NCBI GenBank assembly: GCA_903826715.1
Contig: CAIKFN010000102.1
Span: forward strand, 1-5,484
Length of the DNA stretch: 5,484 nt
Source: an uncultured Actinomycetes bacterium
Lineage (GTDB): Bacteria; Actinomycetota; Acidimicrobiia; Acidimicrobiales; RAAP-2
Direction: 5' to 3'
The position numbers and the translations under genes are program-made. Shown here piece after piece: positions 1 to 5,484 of the stretch (positions are counted from its first letter, which is position 1; every line of letters begins with the position of its first letter). The notes under the pieces were generated by a model. That model searched no databases. It worked only from the letters and a program-made list of their open reading frames with translations, and had not been told where the DNA came from.

Positions 1-18
1 ACTTTCAATAACTGCCAC
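1..18 (-). CDS. possible 5' end of an unidentified gene leaving the left edge
   Basis: On the minus strand a good Shine-Dalgarno sequence, AAGGAG (29-24), lies 5 nt before a GTG at 18-16. From there six codons (GTG GCA GTT ATT GAA AGT, read M-A-V-I-E-S) stay open to the edge. A second GTG at 21-19 is too close to the Shine-Dalgarno to be preferred. The site lies downstream of the ctaF terminator, so a new transcription unit in the same direction would be plausible. Only six codons are visible, so no product can be named. The competing reading is that 1-60 or 1-73 is the tail of a plus-strand gene, since two plus frames are also open to the edge. Confidence 0.25.
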
Positions 19-123
19 CACTACTCCTTGGGGGACGGTGTTGCTTTCGTTCCATACTAGGCAATTTGGATGAGACTCAAATCAGCAACCATTCAATAAT
101 CGCTTAGGTTCTACTAACTTTTG

Positions 124-159
124 AAATGAAAAATGCCCCCGAGTTTCCCCGGGGGCATT
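124..159 (-). terminator. Rho-independent terminator of the ctaF end of the cluster
   Basis: A perfect 10-bp stem has arms at 132-141 (AATGCCCCCG) and 150-159 (CGGGGGCATT) around an 8-nt loop. Read on the minus strand it is followed by a U-rich tract (UUUUU-CA-UUU, 133-124). It begins 11 nt after the ctaF stop, so it should end the tatA-ctaC-ctaD-ctaF transcript. In the plus direction the stem is followed by GGTCTAAAAAA with no U run, so it is not a good terminator for genes arriving from the left. Confidence 0.9.
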
Positions 160-170
160 GGTCTAAAAAA

Positions 171-563
171 TTAGTGTTTCCCGCCTCGACGACCCTCACC
201 AGAGCCGCCCAAAAGGGCCCACCCAGCGAGGAAGAGGCCTGGCAACAAGAGCCAGATACCGAACACCAGCGAGAGCACAGTGAAGAATGCGCCCATGCCT
301 AGAACGAATGGCCAGATAGAGCTTCCTGGGAATGTTCCAACAAATCCAGCGCCCTCTTCTTGGGTCGCGTTGGGATTGTCTTCTGGGCGCTCTTTCATGC
401 GACGACTCCACCAGAAGTAGTAACTACCCGGCAAGAAGCAAAGCAACATTCCAGCGAACATCATTACCCCACCAGCGTTTTCGATACTCCAGCGCCAGTA
501 GACAGCACACATGATGCCAAAGAACGTGCCAAGTGAAAGAAGGATCTTTGCTTCTACCTTCAT
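171..563 (-). CDS. ctaF: cytochrome c oxidase subunit IV, actinobacterial type (CtaF)
   Basis: This is a 130-residue integral membrane protein of the small subunit-IV family that accompanies aa3 oxidases in Actinobacteria. It is a structural subunit with no cofactor ligands. Four hydrophobic segments are visible at about residues 6-23, 30-50, 83-101 and 102-119. The loop between the two pairs carries the family-like run RPED (59-62), then GAG (71-73) and PGS..WP (79-85). The length is usual for the family, and the C terminus is a short basic tail (GRRGGKH). The ATG at 563-561 overlaps the ctaD stop by one base (TAATG). No strong Shine-Dalgarno is seen before it (only GGAA), so it is probably translated by coupling to ctaD. 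It is the last gene before the terminator. The family call is firm from the order ctaC-ctaD-ctaF and from the motif loop. Confidence 0.9.
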   Translation of the reverse strand: MKVEAKILLSLGTFFGIMCAVYWRWSIENAGGVMMFAGMLLCFLPGSYYFWWSRRMKERPEDNPNATQEEGAGFVGTFPGSSIWPFVLGMGAFFTVLSLVFGIWLLLPGLFLAGWALLGGSGEGRRGGKH

Positions 564-2251
564 TAGGCGTTAGTTCCGTCGTGGGTGTGACCATGCACGA
601 TTGATGTGTGCTCTGGGTGGTTGTAATCCCACGTAGGACGCTCAGAGCGAATCTTTGGCAGACGATAGAAGTTGTGGTGCGGTGGAGGAGAGGTGGTGAA
701 CCACTCGAGTGTTTGTGCGTCCCATGGGTTGTCACCAGCTGGGTACTTCTTCCAGCTGTACATCACGTTCACTACAAAGAGAATTGTTGACACACCAATA
801 AGCACTGCACCAACTGAGCTCAACTGGTTGAGGAACTGCCACTGGGTGTCGTGTGGGTAGACCGCCATGCGACGTGGCATTCCTCGAAGACCGAGGAGAT
901 ACTGGGGGAAGGTCAGCACTTGCGTTCCAATAAAGAGGAACCAGAACTGCGCCTTACCGATTGCCTCGTTCAGCAAGTAACCAGTCATCTTTGGGCCCCA
1001 GTAGTAGAGGCCTCCCATGGCACCAAGTACGAGCGCCATAACTACTGAGTGGAAGTGAGCAACGACGAAGTAGGTGTCGTGAGTAAAGAAGTCAAGTGGT
1101 GGACTTGCGAGGTAGATACCAGTGATTCCACCAATCAAGAATGTAATAACGAAACCAATGGACATGAGCATTGCAGCAGAAAACCAAACTTCACCTCGCC
1201 ACATTGAACCAATCCAGTTGAACATCTTGATACCCGTAGGCACCGCGATCATGAGACTCATGGCGGAGAAGAATGGCAGCAGTACAACACCTGTTGTGAA
1301 CATGTGGTGGGCCCACACACCAAGTGACAATGCAGCGATCGAAAGTGTTGCAAAGATCATCCCCTTGTAGCCAAACATTGGCTTCTTAGAGAACACCGGA
1401 ATAATTTCTGAAACCATTCCGAAGAACGGCAACGCCAAGATGTACACCTCGGGGTGACCCCAGAACCAGAAAATATGTTGCCAAAGAACTGGAACACCAC
1501 CTCCTGCAACCGAGAAGATGTGCGTTCCAAAGTGACGGTCGGCGTACAACATGATGAGCCCTGCAGTAAGCACTGGGAACGCCAGCAGAATCAAGATTCC
1601 AGTTACGAGCATGTTCCACGTGAAGATTGGCATACGGAACATCGTCATTCCAGGAGCACGCAGATAGAAAATTGTGGCCGTGAGGTTTACTCCGGTGAAT
1701 ATTGCGGAGAATCCAGTAAGTAGTAGTCCGCCAATCCAGAGGTCGGCTCCGGCACCCGGTGCGTTAATGGAGTTCGAGAGTGGTGCGTAGGCAACCCATC
1801 CGAAGTTTGCTGCTCCACCTGAAGTGAAGAAACCAGAGAGCATGGTGATGCAACCAGTGAGGTAGAGCCAGTAGGACAGTGCATTAAGACGAGGGAACGC
1901 CATGTCTGGTGCACCAATTTGAATTGGTACAACGAAGTTTGCGAGCGCACCGAATGCAAACGGACCAGCGAACAAGTAGATCATTACTGAACCGTGCATG
2001 GTGAAGAGCTGGTTGTACTGCGCAAGTGAAACGAGTGTTCCGTTTGGTGATGCGAGCTGAGCACGAATGATTTCGGCGAATAGCCCACCAATCACCAGCA
2101 TGACAACTGCGGTGATTGTGTATGACATTCCAATGACCTTGTGGTCAGTGGTGGTTAACCACTTAATGATTCCACTAGGACCATGGTGTTCTTCGTGACC
2201 ATGATCTTCAGAATGCGCGTGTGACTCAGTGGGGTTCAGTACATCAGTCAT
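563..2251 (-). CDS. ctaD: cytochrome c oxidase subunit I, aa3 type (CtaD)
   Basis: This is the catalytic subunit of the terminal oxidase (562 residues, normal length). It reduces O2 to water and pumps protons across the cytoplasmic membrane. By homology with bovine and Paracoccus enzymes the key residues are present: H86 and H401 for low-spin haem a, H399 for haem a3, and H266, H315 and H316 for CuB. Y270 lies in GHPEVY (265-270) and is the expected partner of the His-Tyr crosslink. H391 and D392 match the Mg site, and R460-R461 the haem propionate arginines. D116 marks the D-channel, E268 the A1-type glutamate, and T339 and K342 the K-channel. About twelve hydrophobic segments follow from residue 36 on. 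The ATG overlaps the ctaC stop (TAATG) and has a strong Shine-Dalgarno, AAAGGAGC (2265-2258), 7 nt before the start codon. Oddities: both tails are rich in histidine (six His in residues 11-23; five in 545-557). The loop at 247-253 has Ser and Val where many relatives have Asp. Confidence 0.98.
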   Translation of the reverse strand: MTDVLNPTESHAHSEDHGHEEHHGPSGIIKWLTTTDHKVIGMSYTITAVVMLVIGGLFAEIIRAQLASPNGTLVSLAQYNQLFTMHGSVMIYLFAGPFAFGALANFVVPIQIGAPDMAFPRLNALSYWLYLTGCITMLSGFFTSGGAANFGWVAYAPLSNSINAPGAGADLWIGGLLLTGFSAIFTGVNLTATIFYLRAPGMTMFRMPIFTWNMLVTGILILLAFPVLTAGLIMLYADRHFGTHIFSVAGGGVPVLWQHIFWFWGHPEVYILALPFFGMVSEIIPVFSKKPMFGYKGMIFATLSIAALSLGVWAHHMFTTGVVLLPFFSAMSLMIAVPTGIKMFNWIGSMWRGEVWFSAAMLMSIGFVITFLIGGITGIYLASPPLDFFTHDTYFVVAHFHSVVMALVLGAMGGLYYWGPKMTGYLLNEAIGKAQFWFLFIGTQVLTFPQYLLGLRGMPRRMAVYPHDTQWQFLNQLSSVGAVLIGVSTILFVVNVMYSWKKYPAGDNPWDAQTLEWFTTSPPPHHNFYRLPKIRSERPTWDYNHPEHTSIVHGHTHDGTNA

Positions 2252-3114
2252 TAATGTGCTCCTTTGCTGTACGTCGGTTTGGACTTCACGTGCGTTGATG
2301 TTTGCTGTGTTGATGCGTTATTTGCTGCCTTGTACGCAGCAATTCCTGCTGGGGTATTAAAACTGTTGAGCCATGTCTGGTAAGCAGCCGGTGTCACAAC
2401 CTTTACCTTGAAGAACATGAGTGAGTGATAGAGGCCACACAGTTGCGTGCACTGTCCGAAGAATGTTCCGGTCTTTGAAGCATTAAAGGTGAACTGGTTT
2501 AGAACACCAGGCTGCGCAAAACGTGAGAAGTTGAAGTCGTGAACGTAGAAGCCGTGAATAACGTCTGATGAACGAAGGTTGATGTGAACGTTTTCGCCAG
2601 CTGGAATAACCATTTCAGGTGACTGTGTAGTTTGACCGTAGACCAGCGCGTACGAACCTGGGTACGTGAACTTCCAGCCCCACTGGAATGCGAGCACGTT
2701 TACGTTCACCGAAGTCTTAGGGTTTGATACTTCTTTGTTCTCGACTACGAGTGTTGCTGCAAAGAGTCCAACAATGACGAGAATAGGAATAATGGTGTAC
2801 ATCACTTCGGCTGGTAAGTGGTACTGCACTTGGCGAGGGATTGCGCTATCTGATTTACGTCGGTAACGAAAAGCGGCCCAAAGAATAAGTGCGAAGGTGA
2901 ACCCACCAATGATGACTGCAGCGACGGAGAACCATTGCCAGAGGTGAAAGACCGATCTTGAAGTTGATGTGTCGCCAGCGACGGCACCAAACTTAGGAAG
3001 GGTGCATCCCGAAAGGACGAGAGCAGCGATGGGGAGTGCAGCAATTAAACGCAGGCGACGTGTACGACGCTTGCGAATCGGTGCACCCTGTGGGGGCAGG
3101 GCAGTAGATTCCAC
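2251..3114 (-). CDS. ctaC: cytochrome c oxidase subunit II, lipoprotein with CuA domain (CtaC)
   Basis: Subunit II (287 residues) takes electrons from cytochrome c, or from the bc1-bound cytochrome cc of Actinobacteria, through its CuA centre outside the membrane. A basic N terminus (KRRTRRLR) precedes a hydrophobic signal with lipobox LSGC (34-37), so Cys37 is likely lipidated. Transmembrane helices lie at about 57-82 and 105-124. E103 matches the subunit II K-channel entry glutamate, and W145 in FQWGW the electron-entry tryptophan. The CuA ligands H187, C222, C226, H230 and M233 are all present. The middle of the loop reads C-T-Q-L-C, with Q224 where most families have Glu. The C-terminal tail from about 265 is rich in Asn, Thr, Ser and Lys. 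The start is a GTG at 3114-3112 with AAGG (3125-3122) 7 nt upstream. An in-frame stop lies four codons upstream with no other start between, so this is the earliest possible start. Confidence 0.96.
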   Translation of the reverse strand: MESTALPPQGAPIRKRRTRRLRLIAALPIAALVLSGCTLPKFGAVAGDTSTSRSVFHLWQWFSVAAVIIGGFTFALILWAAFRYRRKSDSAIPRQVQYHLPAEVMYTIIPILVIVGLFAATLVVENKEVSNPKTSVNVNVLAFQWGWKFTYPGSYALVYGQTTQSPEMVIPAGENVHINLRSSDVIHGFYVHDFNFSRFAQPGVLNQFTFNASKTGTFFGQCTQLCGLYHSLMFFKVKVVTPAAYQTWLNSFNTPAGIAAYKAANNASTQQTSTHVKSKPTYSKGAH

Positions 3115-3136
3115 GGCTAAACCTTAGTCACTATTT

Positions 3137-3147
3137 CGAATGATTCG
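3137..3147. promoter_or_regulatory. short palindrome in the tatA-ctaC gap
   Basis: The sequence CGAATGATTCG has perfect 5-bp arms around one central base. It lies 23 nt before the ctaC start, in the 72-nt space (3115-3186) between tatA and ctaC. On the minus strand a TTGACG hexamer (3151-3146) overlaps it, but I see no convincing -10 at 16-18 nt, so an internal promoter is not established. It could be an operator or chance. No U-tract follows, so it is not a terminator. Confidence 0.2.
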
Positions 3148-3186
3148 TCAAAGGCCAAGGCTAAAAAGCGGTGGCTATTTGCTGAA

Positions 3187-3399
3187 CTACTGACCGGCCT
3201 CTGGAGCCTTTGGCTCAGTTGCGTCAGTTGTCTGGGCGGGTGCGTCAGTTTTAGCTGACTTGAGACCCTTTTCAAATTCGTTCTTAGCTTGGCCAAGATT
3301 GCGAGCGAGTTTTGGAATTGCTGATCCACCAAATACAAGTACTGCAACTACAACTATTACGACCACAAGGTCTGGTCCAAAAACGTTACCTAAGAACAC
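3187..3399 (-). CDS. tatA: Sec-independent (twin-arginine) protein translocase subunit TatA
   Basis: TatA is the pore-forming subunit of the Tat system, which exports folded proteins across the cytoplasmic membrane. The product (70 residues from the start chosen here) has a short N terminus and an acidic residue, D10, just before a transmembrane helix at about 11-22. The FGG hinge follows (23-25), then an amphipathic helix starting IPKLARNLG (28-36), and an Ala/Thr/Pro/Glu-rich soluble tail. This is the full TatA/E layout. The start is put at GTG 3399-3397 because AAAGGAG (3412-3406) lies 6 nt before it. A longer frame from GTG 3429 would add ten charged and polar residues not usual before a TatA helix and would bury the Shine-Dalgarno inside the gene. 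It ends 72 nt before ctaC with no terminator between, so it probably shares a transcript with the oxidase genes. TatB is less likely because the tail is short. Confidence 0.92.
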   Translation of the reverse strand: MFLGNVFGPDLVVVIVVVAVLVFGGSAIPKLARNLGQAKNEFEKGLKSAKTDAPAQTTDATEPKAPEAGQ

Positions 3400-3405
3400 T
3401 GTTTT

Positions 3406-3412
3406 CTCCTTT
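3406..3412 (-). promoter_or_regulatory. ribosome binding site that fixes the tatA start
   Basis: AAAGGAG on the minus strand, 6 nt from the GTG at 3399-3397. It decides for the short (70-residue) form of TatA over the form starting at 3429. Confidence 0.85.
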
Positions 3413-3466
3413 GTCGTGTCTACACCCACAGTAGTACGGGTTGCTAAAGAGCACCTAGCGCCCTGA

Positions 3467-3481
3467 AATTAAGCATTAATT
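3467..3481. promoter_or_regulatory. A+T-rich inverted repeat between tatA and azlC
   Basis: AATTAA and TTAATT form perfect 6-bp arms around GCA. The repeat lies between the divergently transcribed tatA and azlC genes. It covers the place where a -35 box would fall for the azlC -10 at 3492-3497. It also overlaps a weak minus-strand -10-like TAATTT that could serve tatA. A repressor bound here could affect either promoter. Chance is a real alternative because the stretch is A+T-rich. Confidence 0.3.
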
Positions 3482-3491
3482 GACATTTGAG

Positions 3492-3497
3492 TAAAAT
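3492..3497 (+). promoter_or_regulatory. putative -10 box of a leaderless azlC promoter
   Basis: TAAAAT fits the TANNNT form of actinobacterial -10 boxes. It ends 5 nt before the azlC ATG at 3503, so transcription would start at or next to the A of the start codon. No Shine-Dalgarno is seen upstream of the ATG, which agrees with a leaderless mRNA. A -35 at 17 nt spacing would be TTAAGC (3469-3474), a weak match lying inside the inverted repeat. Confidence 0.5.
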
Positions 3498-3502
3498 AAG
3501 AC

Positions 3503-4168
3503 ATGGCCAAGTTCCCCCGTGACACGTTTCGAGACTCACTGTCTGTTTCGCTCACGGTCGGGGCCTACGGCGTGGCTTTTGGTGCAGCAAGCATTGCGGC
3601 CCACTTCTCAATTCTCCAAACGTGCCTGTTTTCCCTGCTGACCTTCACGGGTGCGAGCCAGTTCGCCGCCGTTGGCGTGGTGGGAGCTGGGGGCGCAGCG
3701 CTAAGCGCCATTGCAGCAGCGACACTGCTGAGCACCAGAAATGCACTCTATGGAATGCAAATGTCACCACTTCTTAAGGTGCGAGGTCTGAAAAAGATCG
3801 CAGCAGCGCACGTCACCATTGATGAGTCAACTGGCGTTGCACTCGCGCAGACTCCTCGTGGCACCGACGCAATGCGAACAGGGTTCTGGTTAACTGGACT
3901 TGGCGTCTTTATTTTCTGGAACATATTCACGTTGCTCGGTGCACTTGGAGCCAAGGCACTCGGTAACCCTGCGTCATGGGGACTCGACGCTGCAGTACCA
4001 GCTGCATACCTCGGGCTCTTGTGGCCACGACTGCAAACAAATTTCTTGCGCGTAGTTGCAATTGCATCAATGATCTTTGCGCTACTGGTTACCCCGTGGC
4101 TTGCAGCGGGGATGCCAATCATCATGTCGGTACTCGTAGCTACATCGTTTGGTTGGCGTGAATCATGA
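3503..4168 (+). CDS. azlC: AzlC family exporter large subunit (branched-chain amino acid type)
   Basis: AzlC is the larger of the two membrane proteins of AzlCD exporters. The founding Bacillus pair gives resistance to the leucine analogue 4-azaleucine, and relatives export branched-chain amino acids. The protein has 221 residues, typical for the family, and several hydrophobic segments. Family-like runs are FTGASQFA (48-55), TRNALYGM (78-85), HVTIDEST (103-110) and GLDAAVPAAY (160-169). The N-terminal DS(L)SVSLTVGAYGVAFG stretch is also typical. The start is ATG 3503 with a -10-like box just upstream and no Shine-Dalgarno, so the message may be leaderless. The stop overlaps azlD (ATGA). The family is clear, but the substrate cannot be read from sequence. 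Confidence 0.92.
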   Translation: MAKFPRDTFRDSLSVSLTVGAYGVAFGAASIAAHFSILQTCLFSLLTFTGASQFAAVGVVGAGGAALSAIAAATLLSTRNALYGMQMSPLLKVRGLKKIAAAHVTIDESTGVALAQTPRGTDAMRTGFWLTGLGVFIFWNIFTLLGALGAKALGNPASWGLDAAVPAAYLGLLWPRLQTNFLRVVAIASMIFALLVTPWLAAGMPIIMSVLVATSFGWRES

Positions 4169-4479
4169 GTCAGTCAATGATGTGGACGGTGTTGCTTGGA
4201 ACAAGCGTCTTCTGCTTCGCAATTAAATTGCTCGGTCACTACATTCCAGAAGTATGGCTGTCTCACCCGAGACTGCAGCGCATTAATGCGCTAGTTCCAA
4301 TTTCTTTACTCAGTGCATTAATCGTGGCCCAGGGCGTGGTTGTAAAAACGCACATTGTTATTGATCACCGTCTAGCTGGAATAGCGGTGGCACTGGCTGC
4401 GTTGTTCGCCAAGATGCCGTTTCCCGTCGTGGTTGTGAGTGCGGCGGTTACTTCAGCGGTCATATTCCATTTGCACTAA
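4165..4479 (+). CDS. azlD: AzlD family exporter small subunit
   Basis: AzlD is the small partner of AzlC, and both are needed for export in characterised pairs. The product is 104 residues with four hydrophobic segments at about 7-24, 42-60, 68-82 and 86-101. The run INALVPISLLSALI (40-53) and the HRLAGIAVAL stretch (68-77) are typical of the family. Its ATG shares four bases with the azlC stop (ATGA), so the two are very likely translated together. No terminator-like hairpin follows it. The next gene starts 53 nt downstream on the same strand. Confidence 0.92.
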   Translation: MSQSMMWTVLLGTSVFCFAIKLLGHYIPEVWLSHPRLQRINALVPISLLSALIVAQGVVVKTHIVIDHRLAGIAVALAALFAKMPFPVVVVSAAVTSAVIFHLH

Positions 4480-4532
4480 AACTCAGACGTCATTTGTGAC
4501 AAACTGCGAATGTAAACGTTTGGAGAAAAATT

Positions 4533-5484
4533 ATGTCTAAAGAACTTTGGCAAGAATCAGCAACATCACTCGCAAAGAAAATTAAGAGTGGCGAGACAAC
4601 ATCTCGTGACGTTATTGAATCGCATCTTGGTCGAATTGATGAGATAAATACATCAGTTAACGCAATTGTAGAAATTCACCCTGACGAAGTTCGCCGCAAT
4701 GCAGATGCTGCAGACGCTGCGCAGAAGAGTGGTGCACCACTTGGGCCACTTCATGGTGTTCCTTTTAGCGTAAAGGTCAACCTCGACTTAGCGGGACACG
4801 CAACAACCAACGGATCAGTCGCACTCAAGGACAACATCGTTACTGGTAACGCCCCAGTTGTTGAACGCATGCTGCAAGCTGGTGGCGTGGCGCTTGGTCA
4901 CACCAACATGCCTGACCTAGGGCTACGCATCAATACCCAGTCGGCACTTCATGGTGACACGCACAACCCGTGGCGACACGGCGTCACTGCAGCCGGATCA
5001 TCAGGTGGCGAAGCGGCTGCGATTTCATCTGGCATGAGTCCAATTGGTCTAGGTAATGACATTGGTGGATCACTTAGAAACCCCGCCTACGCGTGCGGCA
5101 TTGCTTCAATCAAGCCTTCCAGAGGACGAGTTCCTGGTGGTAACCCATCTGACCCATATCCAATGAATCTCAATGCGCAGATCATGTTGGTTGACGGTGT
5201 TCTTGCTCGAACCATTGATGACGTTCGCACCGGACTCGAAGCAGTGATGGGTGCACACCCGAGCGATCCAATTTCACTCTCCGCACCGCTTAAGGGGGCG
5301 CCAGTTGCTAAGCGAGTGGCCTTGGTGCCAGAACCAATTGGTGGCTCTACTCACCCAGACATTGCAGAAGGTGTTCGCATTGCGGGTCGTGCACTAAGTG
5401 CTGCTGGATACGAAGTGGAAGAAATTGAAATTCCAATGTTGTTTGATGCGTACTTCAACTGGGCGCAGCTCATGATGCAGAACT
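4533..5484 (+). CDS. amidase-signature family hydrolase, 3' end outside the window
   Basis: This gene runs off the right edge; 317 codons are visible and the family is usually about 450-500 residues. It starts at ATG 4533 with GGAG (4522-4525) 7 nt before it. Amidase-signature enzymes hydrolyse C-N amide bonds with a Ser-cisSer-Lys triad, all of which is present. K81 is in VPFSVKVNL, S156 in AAGSSGGE (153-160) and S180 in GNDIGGSLRNPA (174-185). The spacings K81-S156 (75) and S156-S180 (24) equal those of the triad in fatty acid amide hydrolase (K142, S217, S241). Asn175 takes the place of the more common Thr or Ser in G-x-DIGGS. There is no signal peptide, so it is likely cytoplasmic. It is not clearly GatA: no gatC or gatB is next to it. 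The substrate cannot be named; it may share a transcript with azlCD. Confidence 0.93.
   Translation, partial: MSKELWQESATSLAKKIKSGETTSRDVIESHLGRIDEINTSVNAIVEIHPDEVRRNADAADAAQKSGAPLGPLHGVPFSVKVNLDLAGHATTNGSVALKDNIVTGNAPVVERMLQAGGVALGHTNMPDLGLRINTQSALHGDTHNPWRHGVTAAGSSGGEAAAISSGMSPIGLGNDIGGSLRNPAYACGIASIKPSRGRVPGGNPSDPYPMNLNAQIMLVDGVLARTIDDVRTGLEAVMGAHPSDPISLSAPLKGAPVAKRVALVPEPIGGSTHPDIAEGVRIAGRALSAAGYEVEEIEIPMLFDAYFNWAQLMMQN

Noticed and set aside
1..73. Two plus-strand frames open from the left edge, ending at TAG 58-60 and TGA 71-73, as possible tails of an upstream gene.
   Set aside because: Both are too short to tell from chance, neither matches a family I recognise, and the terminator nearby is oriented for the minus strand.
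1122..1370. 82-residue plus-strand open frame.
   Set aside because: It lies wholly antisense inside ctaD, has no family-like content and no sign of its own expression signals.
3204..3216. Hairpin GAGCC-TTT-GGCTC near the tatA end as a terminator.
   Set aside because: The stem is only 5 bp, lies inside the tatA coding sequence and no U-tract follows on either strand.
3220..3250. Direct repeat TGCGTCAGTT (3220-3229 and 3241-3250).
   Set aside because: It encodes the repetitive Thr-Asp-Ala-rich tail of TatA and is explained by low-complexity coding.
3117..3347. 76-residue minus-strand open frame spanning the tatA-ctaC gap.
   Set aside because: It overlaps tatA in another frame, has no Shine-Dalgarno that I can see and no recognisable domain.
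3480..3485. Perfect TTGACA as the -35 of azlC.
   Set aside because: It is only 6 nt from the TAAAAT box, and a -10 at 17 nt spacing would fall on the azlC start codon with no match.
3748..4125. 125-residue minus-strand open frame.
   Set aside because: It lies antisense inside azlC, a clear family member, and reads as a compositional shadow.
4493..4503. TTTGT-G-ACAAA palindrome between azlD and the amidase as a terminator or operator.
   Set aside because: The arms are 5 bp and A+T-rich, there is no U-tract, and no promoter match is clear next to it.

Overview
The window reads as a conserved stretch of a bacterial chromosome from the phylum Actinobacteria (Actinomycetota). The main clue is an actinobacterial-type cytochrome c oxidase subunit IV (CtaF) directly behind ctaC and ctaD. 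The style of CtaC and TatA and the roughly balanced base composition (judged by eye) suggest an Acidimicrobiia-like aquatic lineage. That finer placement is inference, not proof.

Layout. Positions 1-170 hold no convincing complete gene. There is only a weak candidate for a gene start leaving the left edge, and a strong intrinsic terminator (124-159). From 3399 down to 171 the minus strand carries a compact cluster, in transcription order tatA, ctaC, ctaD, ctaF. It encodes a twin-arginine translocase subunit and three subunits of an aa3-type (A1) haem-copper oxidase. ctaC/ctaD and ctaD/ctaF each overlap by one base (TAATG), which suggests translational coupling, and the terminator sits 11 nt past the ctaF stop. 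Oxidase subunit III (ctaE) and the bc1 (qcr) genes are not in the window.

The region 3400-3502 is a divergent intergenic region with an A+T-rich inverted repeat. From it the plus strand runs azlC, azlD (ATGA overlap) and, after 53 nt, an amidase-signature enzyme cut by the right edge. AzlCD is a two-subunit exporter of the branched-chain amino acid type. The azlC start looks leaderless, with a -10-like TAAAAT placed so that transcription would begin at the ATG.

The genes belong to known families. I see no CRISPR array, mobile element, RNA gene or evident undescribed system. The points most worth a second look are a Glu-to-Gln change at the CuA/Mg position of CtaC, loss of two commonly acidic positions in a CtaD loop, His-rich tails on CtaD, the tatA-cta linkage, the leaderless azlC promoter with its inverted repeat, and the azlCD-amidase pairing.
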